Assembly (NCBI GenBank): GCA_937861115.1
Contig: CALMBD010000083.1
Span: 1-64,000, forward strand
Direction of reading: 5' to 3'
Source of the DNA: an uncultured Bacteroidota bacterium
Lineage (GTDB): Bacteria; Bacteroidota; Bacteroidia; Chitinophagales; Saprospiraceae
DNA: 64,000 nt
The notes under the pieces: model-generated
What the model saw: only the letters and a program-made list of their open reading frames with translations
Told to the model about the DNA's origin: nothing
Databases searched by the model: none
Shown here: one piece after another, positions 1 through 8,800 of the stretch
How positions within the stretch are numbered: position 1 is the first letter of the stretch
How the letters are laid out: every line of letters starts with the position of its first letter
Made by a program: the position numbers and the translations under genes

Positions 1-1
1 G

Positions 2-853
2 TATATTGGTTTCGATATGGAGGAAGATGGCCTGCGCGGCAGTATCAATTATGTTTCTACCGGAATTCCGCCTTCCGAACAAATCGAGGGGGTGTTCAAT
101 TTCGAAATGATCGGTTATTACTCCGACCAGCCCAACACACAGGAAGTGCCGCCGGGCTTCGACCTGTTGTTTCCCGACGCTACCAGCCAGATCGTCTCGA
201 ACCAGTACCGCGGCGATTTCATTACCAATGTGGCCAATACCGACTCGGCGCCACTGGGACTGCTGTTTACCACGGCGGCACAGCAATACGTCCCCGACCT
301 GAAGGTTATTCCGCTGGTGGTATTTGGCAACGGGCAGATCGCCCCCGATTTGCTGCGCAGCGACCACGCCCCCTTCTGGCTGTCGTCCAGGCCCGCGCTT
401 ATGATCACCGACGGCGCCGATTTCCGCAATCACTGCTACCACACGCCGCAGGATACACTCGACGGAAAACTGAATTTCACCTTTATGTCGAACGTGGTAA
501 AAGCAACACTGGCCGCCGCTGCCGAACTTGCCGGGATACAACACGGCGACTGGGCTACGGCAGATTTTCAGAATACCGTAGGCACAGAGGCGCCAGCCGG
601 TTGCCATTTCGGGTGTTGGTATGATGCCCCCGCCCGGCAGTTGCACTTCACTGCGCCGGATTGTCAGCAGTCCGGAATTGCGGTAGAAATTCTGGATGAA
701 AAGGGAGCATTGTGTTTCAGCGGGTCTCTGGACTCGAACTGGAACGGACAAAGCGGCAGCCTTTTCGTACCCTACCTTCAGGATGGTATATATTTTGTTA
801 AGATTTTGTGGCCGGGTGGCTTGAACACGTATAAAATTGCCGTTTTTAATTGA
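2..853 (+). CDS. M28 family zinc peptidase, C-terminal part (cut by window edge)
   Basis: This is the C-terminal part of an exported metallopeptidase. The frame is open to the left edge, and the residues before the first ATG (YIGFD, then MEEDGLRGS) fit the M28 pattern in which an acidic pair precedes G(L)xGS, so the true start lies outside the window. SDHAPFW (about residue 115 from the first Met) and HTPQDTLD (about 140) match the late zinc-ligand region of M28 aminopeptidases. After about residue 185 comes a separate beta-rich tail ending in GIYFVKI and KIAVFN. That pattern resembles a type IX secretion C-terminal sorting domain, so the enzyme is probably exported to the surface. No terminator was seen in the 94 bases before ribF. 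Confidence 0.8.
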   Translation, partial: YIGFDMEEDGLRGSINYVSTGIPPSEQIEGVFNFEMIGYYSDQPNTQEVPPGFDLLFPDATSQIVSNQYRGDFITNVANTDSAPLGLLFTTAAQQYVPDLKVIPLVVFGNGQIAPDLLRSDHAPFWLSSRPALMITDGADFRNHCYHTPQDTLDGKLNFTFMSNVVKATLAAAAELAGIQHGDWATADFQNTVGTEAPAGCHFGCWYDAPARQLHFTAPDCQQSGIAVEILDEKGALCFSGSLDSNWNGQSGSLFVPYLQDGIYFVKILWPGGLNTYKIAVFN

Positions 854-933
854 ACCGTTACCCGTCGTTCGCGCAATGCAATACCGGCACCACCCTTAAA
901 CTTTAATCCTTTATGTTCCCTGTTCCCAAATTC

Positions 934-941
934 TATCTTTG
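934..941 (+). promoter_or_regulatory. Bacteroidota -7 box for ribF (TATCTTTG)
   Basis: TATCTTTG matches TAnnTTTG exactly and ends six bases before the ribF ATG at 948. Transcription from it would begin at or next to the start codon, giving a leaderless or nearly leaderless mRNA. No convincing -33 TTG was found at normal spacing. Confidence 0.55.
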
Positions 942-947
942 CGCCCT

Positions 948-3146
948 ATGCGGGTATTTAATGATTTGAATGCATTGCCGCCGTTCCGCAATACCGTCGT
1001 AACCATTGGATCGTTCGACGGTGTACATACCGGGCACCGGCGGATATTGGATAAAGTACGGACTCTTGCCCGCGCCTGCGGAGGCGAAAGCGTGGTCATT
1101 ACATTCGACCCCCATCCGCGGACTGTTCTGCAACCGGATGACCATTCTTTTAAACTGCTGAGTTCTACAGCCGAAAAAATTACCCTCATCGAATCCTGCG
1201 GGATCGACAATATTGTCGTCGTTCCGTTTTCCCTCGAATTTGCCAGACAGGAGGCGCGCCGGTATGTAGAGGATTTCCTGATAGCAAGATTTCACCCCAG
1301 GTATATCGTAATCGGGTACGACCATCGCTTTGGCGCGAACCGGGAGGGCAACATCGCCTTCCTGAAACAATATGAAACGGATGCGGGGTTTGAGGTCGTG
1401 GAGATTCCGGCTCAGGAGGTGGACGAGATCGCAGTCAGCTCTTCAAAAATCCGCCGGGCGCTCGACGCTTCCGATGTAGCCCTGGCCAACAGGCTGCTCG
1501 GGTATCCTTTTTTCTTTTCGGGGAAAGTGGTTTCCGGCAAAAAGATTGGCCGGAGCCTCGGATTCCCAACCGCCAATATCCAGATTGCCGACCCCTACAA
1601 ACTGGTGCTCCCCAACGGCATATACGCCGCCCGAACATTGATCGGCCAGCAAAATGCCATGTTGTATATCGGCAACCGCCCGACAATCGAAGGGGATTCT
1701 GCCAGGCAAAGCATTGAGTTGCACATTATCGGGTTTCAGGGCGACCTGTATGGCCATGACCTGGCTGTCGAAGTGATTGATTTTATCCGCCCGGATAAAA
1801 AACTCGGCGACCTTCAGGCGCTTCAGCAACAAATAGAGGCAGACAAGAAAGAGATTCTTGAACGGTTAACGGGAGACGGTGGACGGGAGACGGGAGACGG
1901 TGGACGGTGGACGGTGGACGGTGGACGGTGGACGGGAGACGGCGCCCCGGAGCATACCGAAGATTCAGATTTCTCAACAGGACATCCTGAAAAACCCGCA
2001 GACGATGTATCCCGTCCACCGTCCACCGTCCACCGTCCACCGTCAACCGTCTCCCTTCCACCGTCCACCGTCCACCGTCCACCGTCTACCGTCGCCGTCG
2101 CCGTCGTTATCCTGAACTACAATACCCGCCGGCACCTGGAGCAATACCTGCCTTCGGTGCTGGCCAACAGTCCCGGCGCGCGGATTGTTGTAGCCGATAA
2201 TGGCTCCCCCGACGATTCCGTATCGTTTTTACGGCAACATTACCCCCAGGTGGAAGTGCTTGATTTGCAGCAAAATTTCGGGTTTGCCGAGGGCTACAAC
2301 CGGGCACTGAAACAGGTTCAGGCCGATATCTATGTGATCCTCAATTCGGATGTGGAAGTGACGCCAGGCTGGATAGAACCCGTGCTGACTGCCATGCAGG
2401 CTGATCCGACAATCGCCATTGCCCAGCCTAAAATTCTGGCCTGGCAGGAAAAAACGCGTTTCGAATACGCCGGCGCCGCCGGCGGGTGGATAGATACCCT
2501 TGGATATCCTTTTTGTCGCGGCCGGATTTTTCACCACCGGGAAGCCGATACCGGACAATACGATGAGCCGCAGGAGTGTTTCTGGGCTGCCGGTGCAGCC
2601 TTCTTTATTCGCGCCGAACTGTACCATTGTTTTGGCGGCTTCGACGGCGATTACTTTGCACACAATGAAGAGATCGACCTGTGCTGGCGGCTGAAACGCG
2701 CCGGGTATTCGGTTTGGTGTATTCCGCAATCAGTGGTCTATCACCTGGGAGGCGGTACGCTGGAATATGAAAGTCCCCGAAAAGTATTCCTCAACTTCAG
2801 GAACAGCCTGTATTCTCTGTTGAAAAACAAGCCCTTCCGCAAACTGCTGTGGCTTATACCCGCTCGCTTGTTACTCGATGGTCTGGCGGGCGCCCGCTTT
2901 GCTGCCAAAGGTCAGTTCCGGGCAATTGTGGCCATCATCCGTGCCCACATCTCTTTTTACCGCAACTTCAGGCGGACAGTACGCAAACGCAAGGCCAACG
3001 CTGACCTGATCGACCGGTATAAATTCAGGCCCTCACGCCGGCAAGGCATTTACCCGGGAAGTATCATCATTGCGCATTATTTCCGCCGTATAAGAGAGTT
3101 TTCAAAGCTCCCGTTGAAAAAAAGCGAAACCCCGATGACGAACTAA
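948..3146 (+). CDS. ribF: RibF (riboflavin kinase/FAD synthetase) fused in frame to a GT2 glycosyltransferase
   Basis: This is one open frame of 732 aa. Residues 1-305 are a complete RibF. The adenylyltransferase motif GSFDGVHTGHR lies near residue 22, and the riboflavin kinase domain starts near 184 (GRSLGFPTANI). RibF makes FMN and FAD in the cytoplasm, and it usually ends about here (EADKKEILERL). Residues 307-382 are low-complexity sequence encoded by two opposed 7-bp repeat arrays. Residues 384-732 are a family 2 glycosyltransferase (VVILNYN, then LNSDVEV near 465 as the DxD-like nucleotide-sugar site) with basic C-terminal segments typical of membrane-associated enzymes. No ATG, GTG or TTG lies in frame between the two enzymes, so as written the transferase can only be made as a fusion. 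ATG at 948 is preferred over the upstream TTG. The rluA-like gene follows 19 bases later. Confidence 0.88.
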   Translation: MRVFNDLNALPPFRNTVVTIGSFDGVHTGHRRILDKVRTLARACGGESVVITFDPHPRTVLQPDDHSFKLLSSTAEKITLIESCGIDNIVVVPFSLEFARQEARRYVEDFLIARFHPRYIVIGYDHRFGANREGNIAFLKQYETDAGFEVVEIPAQEVDEIAVSSSKIRRALDASDVALANRLLGYPFFFSGKVVSGKKIGRSLGFPTANIQIADPYKLVLPNGIYAARTLIGQQNAMLYIGNRPTIEGDSARQSIELHIIGFQGDLYGHDLAVEVIDFIRPDKKLGDLQALQQQIEADKKEILERLTGDGGRETGDGGRWTVDGGRWTGDGAPEHTEDSDFSTGHPEKPADDVSRPPSTVHRPPSTVSLPPSTVHRPPSTVAVAVVILNYNTRRHLEQYLPSVLANSPGARIVVADNGSPDDSVSFLRQHYPQVEVLDLQQNFGFAEGYNRALKQVQADIYVILNSDVEVTPGWIEPVLTAMQADPTIAIAQPKILAWQEKTRFEYAGAAGGWIDTLGYPFCRGRIFHHREADTGQYDEPQECFWAAGAAFFIRAELYHCFGGFDGDYFAHNEEIDLCWRLKRAGYSVWCIPQSVVYHLGGGTLEYESPRKVFLNFRNSLYSLLKNKPFRKLLWLIPARLLLDGLAGARFAAKGQFRAIVAIIRAHISFYRNFRRTVRKRKANADLIDRYKFRPSRRQGIYPGSIIIAHYFRRIREFSKLPLKKSETPMTN
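1869..1942 (+). repeat. Heptamer array ACGGTGG/ACGGGAG (left arm)
   Basis: Ten 7-bp units run head to tail from 1869 to 1938, with a partial eleventh. Six are ACGGTGG and four are ACGGGAG. They encode a Gly/Asp/Arg/Trp/Thr-rich linker just after the RibF domain. Seven is not a multiple of three, so gain or loss of one unit changes the reading frame. Confidence 0.95.
2012..2095 (+). repeat. Heptamer array CCGTCCA (right arm, inverted copy of the left array)
   Basis: Twelve 7-bp units, mostly CCGTCCA with variants CCGTCAA, CCGTCTC, CCTTCCA, CCGTCTA and CCGTCGC. It is the reverse complement (rotated) of the array at 1869-1942 and is separated from it by 69 bases. The arms could pair over at least 35 bases in DNA or RNA. 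It encodes a Pro/Ser/Thr/Val/His-rich linker directly before the glycosyltransferase domain. Confidence 0.95.
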
Positions 3147-3165
3147 CAAATGGCATAACGATACT

Positions 3166-3888
3166 ATGATCGCACCCGACCTCCTTTACGAAGACGAACA
3201 CCTGCTCGTCGTGAACAAACCCGCAGGCCTGCTGACTATTCCGGATCGCTCGGGAAACAAAAACAGCCTCCTTGGTCTGCTGGAGCGTCGTTTTGGGAAA
3301 GTATTTGTGGTGCATCGTCTCGACCGCGAAACGAGCGGCGTGATTTGTTTTGCGCTGACGGAAGCAGCCCACCGGCACCTGTCGATGCAATTTGAACGGC
3401 ATACTGCCGATAAATTTTATCTGGCCTTGCTCGATGGGGTATTGCACCACGATGAGGGCGAGATTGACAAACCGATTGGCGAGCACCCTGCCATTCCGGG
3501 AAAGATGACCATTTCCAACTCCGGCAAACCCTCGCTGACGTTCTATCGCGCAGTGGAGCGCTTCAGGCGTTTTACACTCGCTGAAGCACTGATCAAAACC
3601 GGCCGAACCCACCAGATACGGGTGCATTTCCAAAGCATCGGTTATCCCCTGGCCATCGATAGCCTGTATGGACGTCGTTCGGCGTTTTATCTTTCGGAAA
3701 TCAAGGGAAAGTCCTATAAATCAGGCAAATACAGCGAGGAGGAGCGACCGATCATGGATCGCACCAGCCTGCACTCCACACGCCTGCGCGTCGATCATCC
3801 CGTCAGCGGCGAACGCCTCGAAGTAAAGGCCGATTTGCCCAAAGATTTTGCCGCGTTGCTGAATCAATTGAGAAAATGGAATGGTTGA
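3166..3888 (+). CDS. RluA-family RNA pseudouridine synthase
   Basis: At 240 aa this is a compact RluA-type enzyme that isomerises uridine to pseudouridine in rRNA or tRNA. The opening LLYEDEHLLVVNKPAGL is the usual first strand of the fold. HRLDRETSGV near residue 46 carries the catalytic aspartate. GRTHQIRVHF near residue 146 is the RNA-contacting motif, followed by the G(Y)PLxxDxLYG signature. There is no N-terminal S4 domain, so it is closer to the RluA/TruC type than to RluB/C/D; the exact target uridine cannot be told. It starts 19 bases after the RibF-GT2 frame and is probably co-transcribed with it. It converges with the giant-protein operon, 58 bases apart, with no clear terminator between them. 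Confidence 0.9.
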   Translation: MIAPDLLYEDEHLLVVNKPAGLLTIPDRSGNKNSLLGLLERRFGKVFVVHRLDRETSGVICFALTEAAHRHLSMQFERHTADKFYLALLDGVLHHDEGEIDKPIGEHPAIPGKMTISNSGKPSLTFYRAVERFRRFTLAEALIKTGRTHQIRVHFQSIGYPLAIDSLYGRRSAFYLSEIKGKSYKSGKYSEEERPIMDRTSLHSTRLRVDHPVSGERLEVKADLPKDFAALLNQLRKWNG

Positions 3889-3946
3889 TCTCCATTCATC
3901 GTGGTTACTCTATTAGACTATTTTGACAAGGACAAATAATGGCCGG

Positions 3947-5797
3947 TCACCTTGCCGGTATAATCCTGTCGAACGCCAGTCCGCTATGTCCCTCGCCCCT
4001 GCCGGTGCGTTTTTTGACCCCGAGCCAGGTAAATACCTTGCCATTGTTCCATCTCGTGCGCTGAAAACTTTGCGACACATGTATGCCGGCCCTCGTTACC
4101 TCTTCTTCGTGAATGTAGTAGGGCTTCCCTTGGTCTAACCCCTCTCTGAGGAGTACGGTTCGCGGACGCACCCGTTCGAAGGTGGGTGGGTCTTCGTCTT
4201 TTAAAAAGCGCGGCATGGCGGCGCGGCGCAGCTGGATCTGCCTGTTGCTGCCGGGTACGTGTTCGGGCACAAAAGGAATCCAGTTTTCCGGCACAGTGGT
4301 CATGATATCGTACCGGAATGGCGCCTTCCAGGTCGTTTCGCCGACTTTGGGCGGCACAAAACCCTGCAAAAAAGCAAGGAACTCGGCCGCTGCCACATTG
4401 CCGGCACGGGTACGGCCATGCGCCAGGGGCACCGCCGTTTCGATACCCCATACCATATTCGACATTTCATCCCGGATGAGCGCGACCTCTTCCAGGGGCT
4501 GGCCTTCCTGTACTTTCGGCACGGTGGGCAACACGAGCAGCGTAAGGTCGGCGGCTTCGTTTTGATGGCCTTTGATATTCAGGCTGTACATATTCCAGCG
4601 CTGCCATGACTCGTCGGAGCCGCGACCCGCAGCATCGATCCAGTAGCGTTCGCCGAAAGTATTGGTGACGGCCAATCCCCTGATATTCAGCACCGAACCG
4701 GATGGAACGGTGTAGGGAAGGATAAACCAGTCGTTGGCATACACCAGCCCGAACTCGATCAGCAGCAGTTTGGCCAGGTCTGTTGTGCCGGGCTTGATGT
4801 CGCCGAAGTTTGTTTTTCCGTCTTCGAAAGCCCACCAGCGTGTATCGGGCATGCCGTTGAAACGCACCGGCGTGGGGATAAAGGTCTGGGTCGTGTATTT
4901 CTTCTCCACCGGCGATTCCGGGGCCGGCAGCGGCGCCTCACCGAGCGTTTGGCGGCTTTTGTCCCAGTCGAAGTTGTACCAGTCGAGGCGCTCGTGGTAG
5001 TACTCCTCTGCGGTCAGCACCTTTTCCCCGCCCTTTCCGTCGGGTACAGCACAGGCGAACTGGTATTCCAGGCGTTCCGGCTGCCAGGCGTCGCCCTCTT
5101 CGGGTTGGGGCTGGAAATAAAGTTTTTCAAACCACGCCACGAAAAGCGGACCGGCAGCATCGGCGGCATCCTTTTCAATCGCTGTAAGGGCCGGTATATT
5201 GTCAGAGGCGAGGTGGAGGGTATCTTCTTTCAAATATAAATACAAGGCTGCCCCGTCCATGGCCCTTCCGGCAACGGCCTTGAACTGTTGCCAGACCTCT
5301 GCATGTGCACAAACGGCCGCTTCTTCCTTTTTCGAAGGGTCTGGCGCGACGATAGGATATTGATCGCGAAAATGCTGGGCTGCCGAGGGCGGGATCATTT
5401 TCAGCCATCGCCTGCCCATCTGGAGGCGCAGGTCGAGGGCGGCAGGCCGATTGTTGATCACGAGTGGTACGGGCCGCCGCTCCACCGTCGCTTCCATCGG
5501 CGTGTTCAGGTCGAAGTTCTGAACGGGATCGCCTTCAGGCTGGTACTTGGTGATGCGCTGCCCTTCCACATGGATTTTGGCATACACGGGTGTGCCGGCG
5601 TCGTCTCCAAGGAATTCACCCATTTGCCATTGCTTGCTGAGCATCCAGAGTGCATCGCGCACCTCGGCGCGCAGGGCCCGGGTGAAATTATCGGTGCGCG
5701 GGCGACTCTCCAGCCGGTTGTAGCGGGTAATGGCAGGGTGCAGGACTTCGCCCCGGAGTACCTCTGTTATATTGCGAATGACAAGATTTTCGGCCAT
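3947..5797 (-). CDS. Conserved hypothetical protein (616 aa), last gene of the giant-protein operon
   Basis: Function unknown. It is soluble-looking, with no signal peptide or membrane helix. Three stretches look conserved: an N-terminal RDALWMLSKQWQMGEF followed by GDDAGTPV (about 47-70), MPDTRWWAFEDGK with NFGDI (about 314), and LLIEFGLVYANDWF with a following NTFGERYW. From memory, proteins with this tryptophan-rich 'LW-L--QWQ-GEF-GEDAG' block occur in other bacteria beside very large unnamed proteins, which agrees with its place here. I know of no characterised member. ATG at 5797 is preferred to the in-frame GTG two codons upstream. The gap to the 1902-aa gene is 38 bases, so co-translation within one operon is likely. 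Confidence 0.85.
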   Translation of the reverse strand: MAENLVIRNITEVLRGEVLHPAITRYNRLESRPRTDNFTRALRAEVRDALWMLSKQWQMGEFLGDDAGTPVYAKIHVEGQRITKYQPEGDPVQNFDLNTPMEATVERRPVPLVINNRPAALDLRLQMGRRWLKMIPPSAAQHFRDQYPIVAPDPSKKEEAAVCAHAEVWQQFKAVAGRAMDGAALYLYLKEDTLHLASDNIPALTAIEKDAADAAGPLFVAWFEKLYFQPQPEEGDAWQPERLEYQFACAVPDGKGGEKVLTAEEYYHERLDWYNFDWDKSRQTLGEAPLPAPESPVEKKYTTQTFIPTPVRFNGMPDTRWWAFEDGKTNFGDIKPGTTDLAKLLLIEFGLVYANDWFILPYTVPSGSVLNIRGLAVTNTFGERYWIDAAGRGSDESWQRWNMYSLNIKGHQNEAADLTLLVLPTVPKVQEGQPLEEVALIRDEMSNMVWGIETAVPLAHGRTRAGNVAAAEFLAFLQGFVPPKVGETTWKAPFRYDIMTTVPENWIPFVPEHVPGSNRQIQLRRAAMPRFLKDEDPPTFERVRPRTVLLREGLDQGKPYYIHEEEVTRAGIHVSQSFQRTRWNNGKVFTWLGVKKRTGRGEGHSGLAFDRIIPAR

Positions 5798-5835
5798 GTT
5801 CACTTTTTTTATGTTTTCCGGATTACAGGGTTGAG

Positions 5836-8800
5836 TTACTGGACCTGAATTTTATCGACGTATTTATTCACCCGCGCCAAGTCTGCTGCGATCGTAACAG
5901 GCCGCCAGGTTGTTGCCAGAATGGTTGCCGGCAAAAAGACGGACAGGTCGGTCTGATCAAGTTGCCTGGGCTCTACCGCGCGGATACGGGCCATTTCAAG
6001 CGTCTCGTGGAGGGTATCCACCAGGTCGTCCCATTTCCAGGCGCCGGTAAACTTCGTCGGTGTGGCCAGCAGGATGGCCTGCGGCGGCTCTGCGTTGGGT
6101 TTGTCAAAGTGGAAGGTGATGCCTGTCGTTTCCGTTTCTGCCGGGATCACCTCCGTCCATTCGTCGAGCAGCAGGCCGCATTGCGGCTGGGTCTTGTCAA
6201 AATCAACCGGGTAGACGGCACTGTACAGCAGGTTCTCGCGGTTAAGGTGCTCTTTTGCTTCGGGAGCGAACTCGAGTGCCAGCCAGGGCGCTGCAGCGTC
6301 GTAAGGGAACTGAACGGGTCTCAAATCCGGTGCGGTTTTACCAAAGGCCTCGGTGAGGAAAATCAGGTTTTCCACGTGGTGCATCTTCTCGCGGACTCTT
6401 GCGGTACCGTGGAGCCAGTCATCGACGGCAAATGGATTGCCCAGGGTGTTTTTCTGGTAGTCGAGCAATTGCTCGCGGTTTGCATAGGCGTTCGACCATT
6501 CGTCCGCCTGAAGGTCCGGCAGGGTAAATTCGGGGACGAGTACAAATTCATCGCCCAGCACCATCCGCGCCGCATCGGTGAGCAGTTGTATCCGCTTTTC
6601 AGAGCCGGCTTCCACATCATGGTCGGCGAGTTTCTGCTGTACGGCTGCAACACGTTTGTCCAGATCGGCGATGAGTTGCTGTACCCGCACATGGATATCC
6701 TCTGCGAGGGTGACGATTTGTTTCGTTTCGTCCGCTGAATCCAGGGCTTGCAGGTCGAAACCGGCAACGGGCAGCAGGGCGTTGAATTCGGTCAGCACTC
6801 CCGAGACGGAAGTTTGAGGCGTTTTCCCGAAATTGTCGAACAAGGCCCTGCGCGCCTCGAACGGCGCACGCTTTGCCGTGATTTCCGCCTGCACCTGCGC
6901 CAGGGATTTACCCATCGGATCGGTATACGAAGTAGAAATCAGCAATTCGGCTTTCAGCAATAATTCGAGTCGTTCCACATCGCCGGGTTGCGCAGGCAGG
7001 TCGGCAATAATCGCATCAAATTCATCGAGTTTCTCCTGCCAGCGCCGGGCAGTATCCGCTGCTTTTTTCAGCAGTTTTTTAAAAATGGCGCTTTGGGTTT
7101 CGTAAAAGATGCCGAAACCGGTTTGCTGCAAACCATACCGCGCCAGGGATTTGCACGCAGCGACGATGCTGTTGAGGTAACCGTCTATGTTGGCAAGTAT
7201 GGTGGCCGTATCGGGTCCCGGCTCCGGGAAAACGGCGTCGAGTTGTGCGAGCAGTGGCTGAAGCATTGCAGCCTTCTCACCGTTCAGGGCAGCGACCAGA
7301 AAATCTGCACGACTGCGGTCAAGGGTGGCATTCCCCGTATTTTCGGATTTCGCCTCGGTTGGCAGCGCGGCATCCGTGGCGCGCAGCGACCGGGAGCGCA
7401 ACAACAATGCCCGCAGGCTGCGGATGGCCGGGGTAATCTCGAAAAAGGTGTAGTCGCCGTTCCGGGTATCGGTGTAGGTGATCTTTAAGGGAATATCGGG
7501 CCGGGGTTTAGGAAGGGCGTTTTGCAGAACAAAATCGACGATCCTGTCTTCCAGTTCCGAACGCGCCTCGGTATTGTCGGGGCTGATGACGTACAACAGG
7601 TCGATGGCCTGAAGCCCGAGATCGGCCTGTGTCACAAACATTTCCTGCGGGTCGCCCGTGACGGCATCGTCGTAATTGACCCGGCAACTGACCTGGTTGG
7701 CTGCAGGCAGCAGCCCCGCCAGCCAATGCTGAATTGCCGGCTCCGCTTTGGCGCGCGGGTTGTCGCCGGCTGCGGCAACAAGTCCGGGTTCGAGGTGCAA
7801 CGCAACGCGATGGGTAAGCCCGATGCCGCTGCGCGGGGTTTGTACCACATCAGGCACCGGCGGGTAGGTTGCCTGACTATAGGCGTCGAGGGTTGCGGCG
7901 GCGCGGTCGTAGTTGCCGGAAACGACCTGGTGCACGCCTTCGGCGACGGCAAGATCGGCCACCGCGTCGTAGAGATCGAGCATGCGGTCGACCTCGCTGT
8001 TGATAATGGTTTGCTGGGCCGGGGTGCCGGTGGGCAATTTGGTAACGGCAAAGCCGAACGGGTATTTTTTATTTGCTGCCGAGGCATTTTTGATGTGCCG
8101 GATGAAATTCAACCCGTTTACGACGTTCCGCGCCTCAAGGGCTTCTATGGAAACGCCGTCGGGGAGATCATCCTGTCGTGTGTAGAGCGGGAAAACGCGC
8201 CGCAAGGGGTAAATAAATTGGTCGCACTCGGCAAAATTATATCGGTCGTGCAGTCCGCGTTCGAACTGATAGCCCAGCAAAGCAGCCAGGCTCTGCCCGT
8301 TGCGGATGCCTTCGATGATGCCCAGGGCCAGTCGCACGCGTTCCGACGACAGGTTAACTTTCAGTAATTCAGGGTGTTGCGGTGTGGCATTTGCAATATA
8401 GCCGTTGCGCAGTACGGCAGCCGTCACGGCGTGGTTTACCGATGGCGCATGGATATAACCCTCGTTTTTGTTGTCGCGTACGAGCGGGATGCGCTGTTTC
8501 TCCGGCACCTCCTTGTTGAAAATGGTGTCGAGTTCCTTGTCGTCCGACAACACCACAGGCTGGAGGGTTTTATTCTCGGAGCGCACGTTCTCCAGCCAGC
8601 CGTAGGTACCGAGGTATATGCCTTTTCGGTAACTGACGCCGTCTTCGACGCCTTCGGCATCGCCCCTGCGCGCATAGCGCATGGAGGATAACTGGAAGTT
8701 GACCAGTCCTGTCATCCAGGCGTCGAGGCGGTAGGTGCAGCAGTCGAGGTGTTCGGCCAGCAGGCGTTCGAGGCGTGCCGTGGGGGTTTGTTTGAGGTGT

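Noticed and set aside
1869..2095. CRISPR-like array
   Set aside because: Units are contiguous 7-mers with no unique spacers, and no cas genes are present.
1783..2115. Several overlapping open frames on both strands across the heptamer arrays
   Set aside because: The 7-bp units contain no stop codon in any frame, so open frames arise automatically; none has a recognisable protein sequence.
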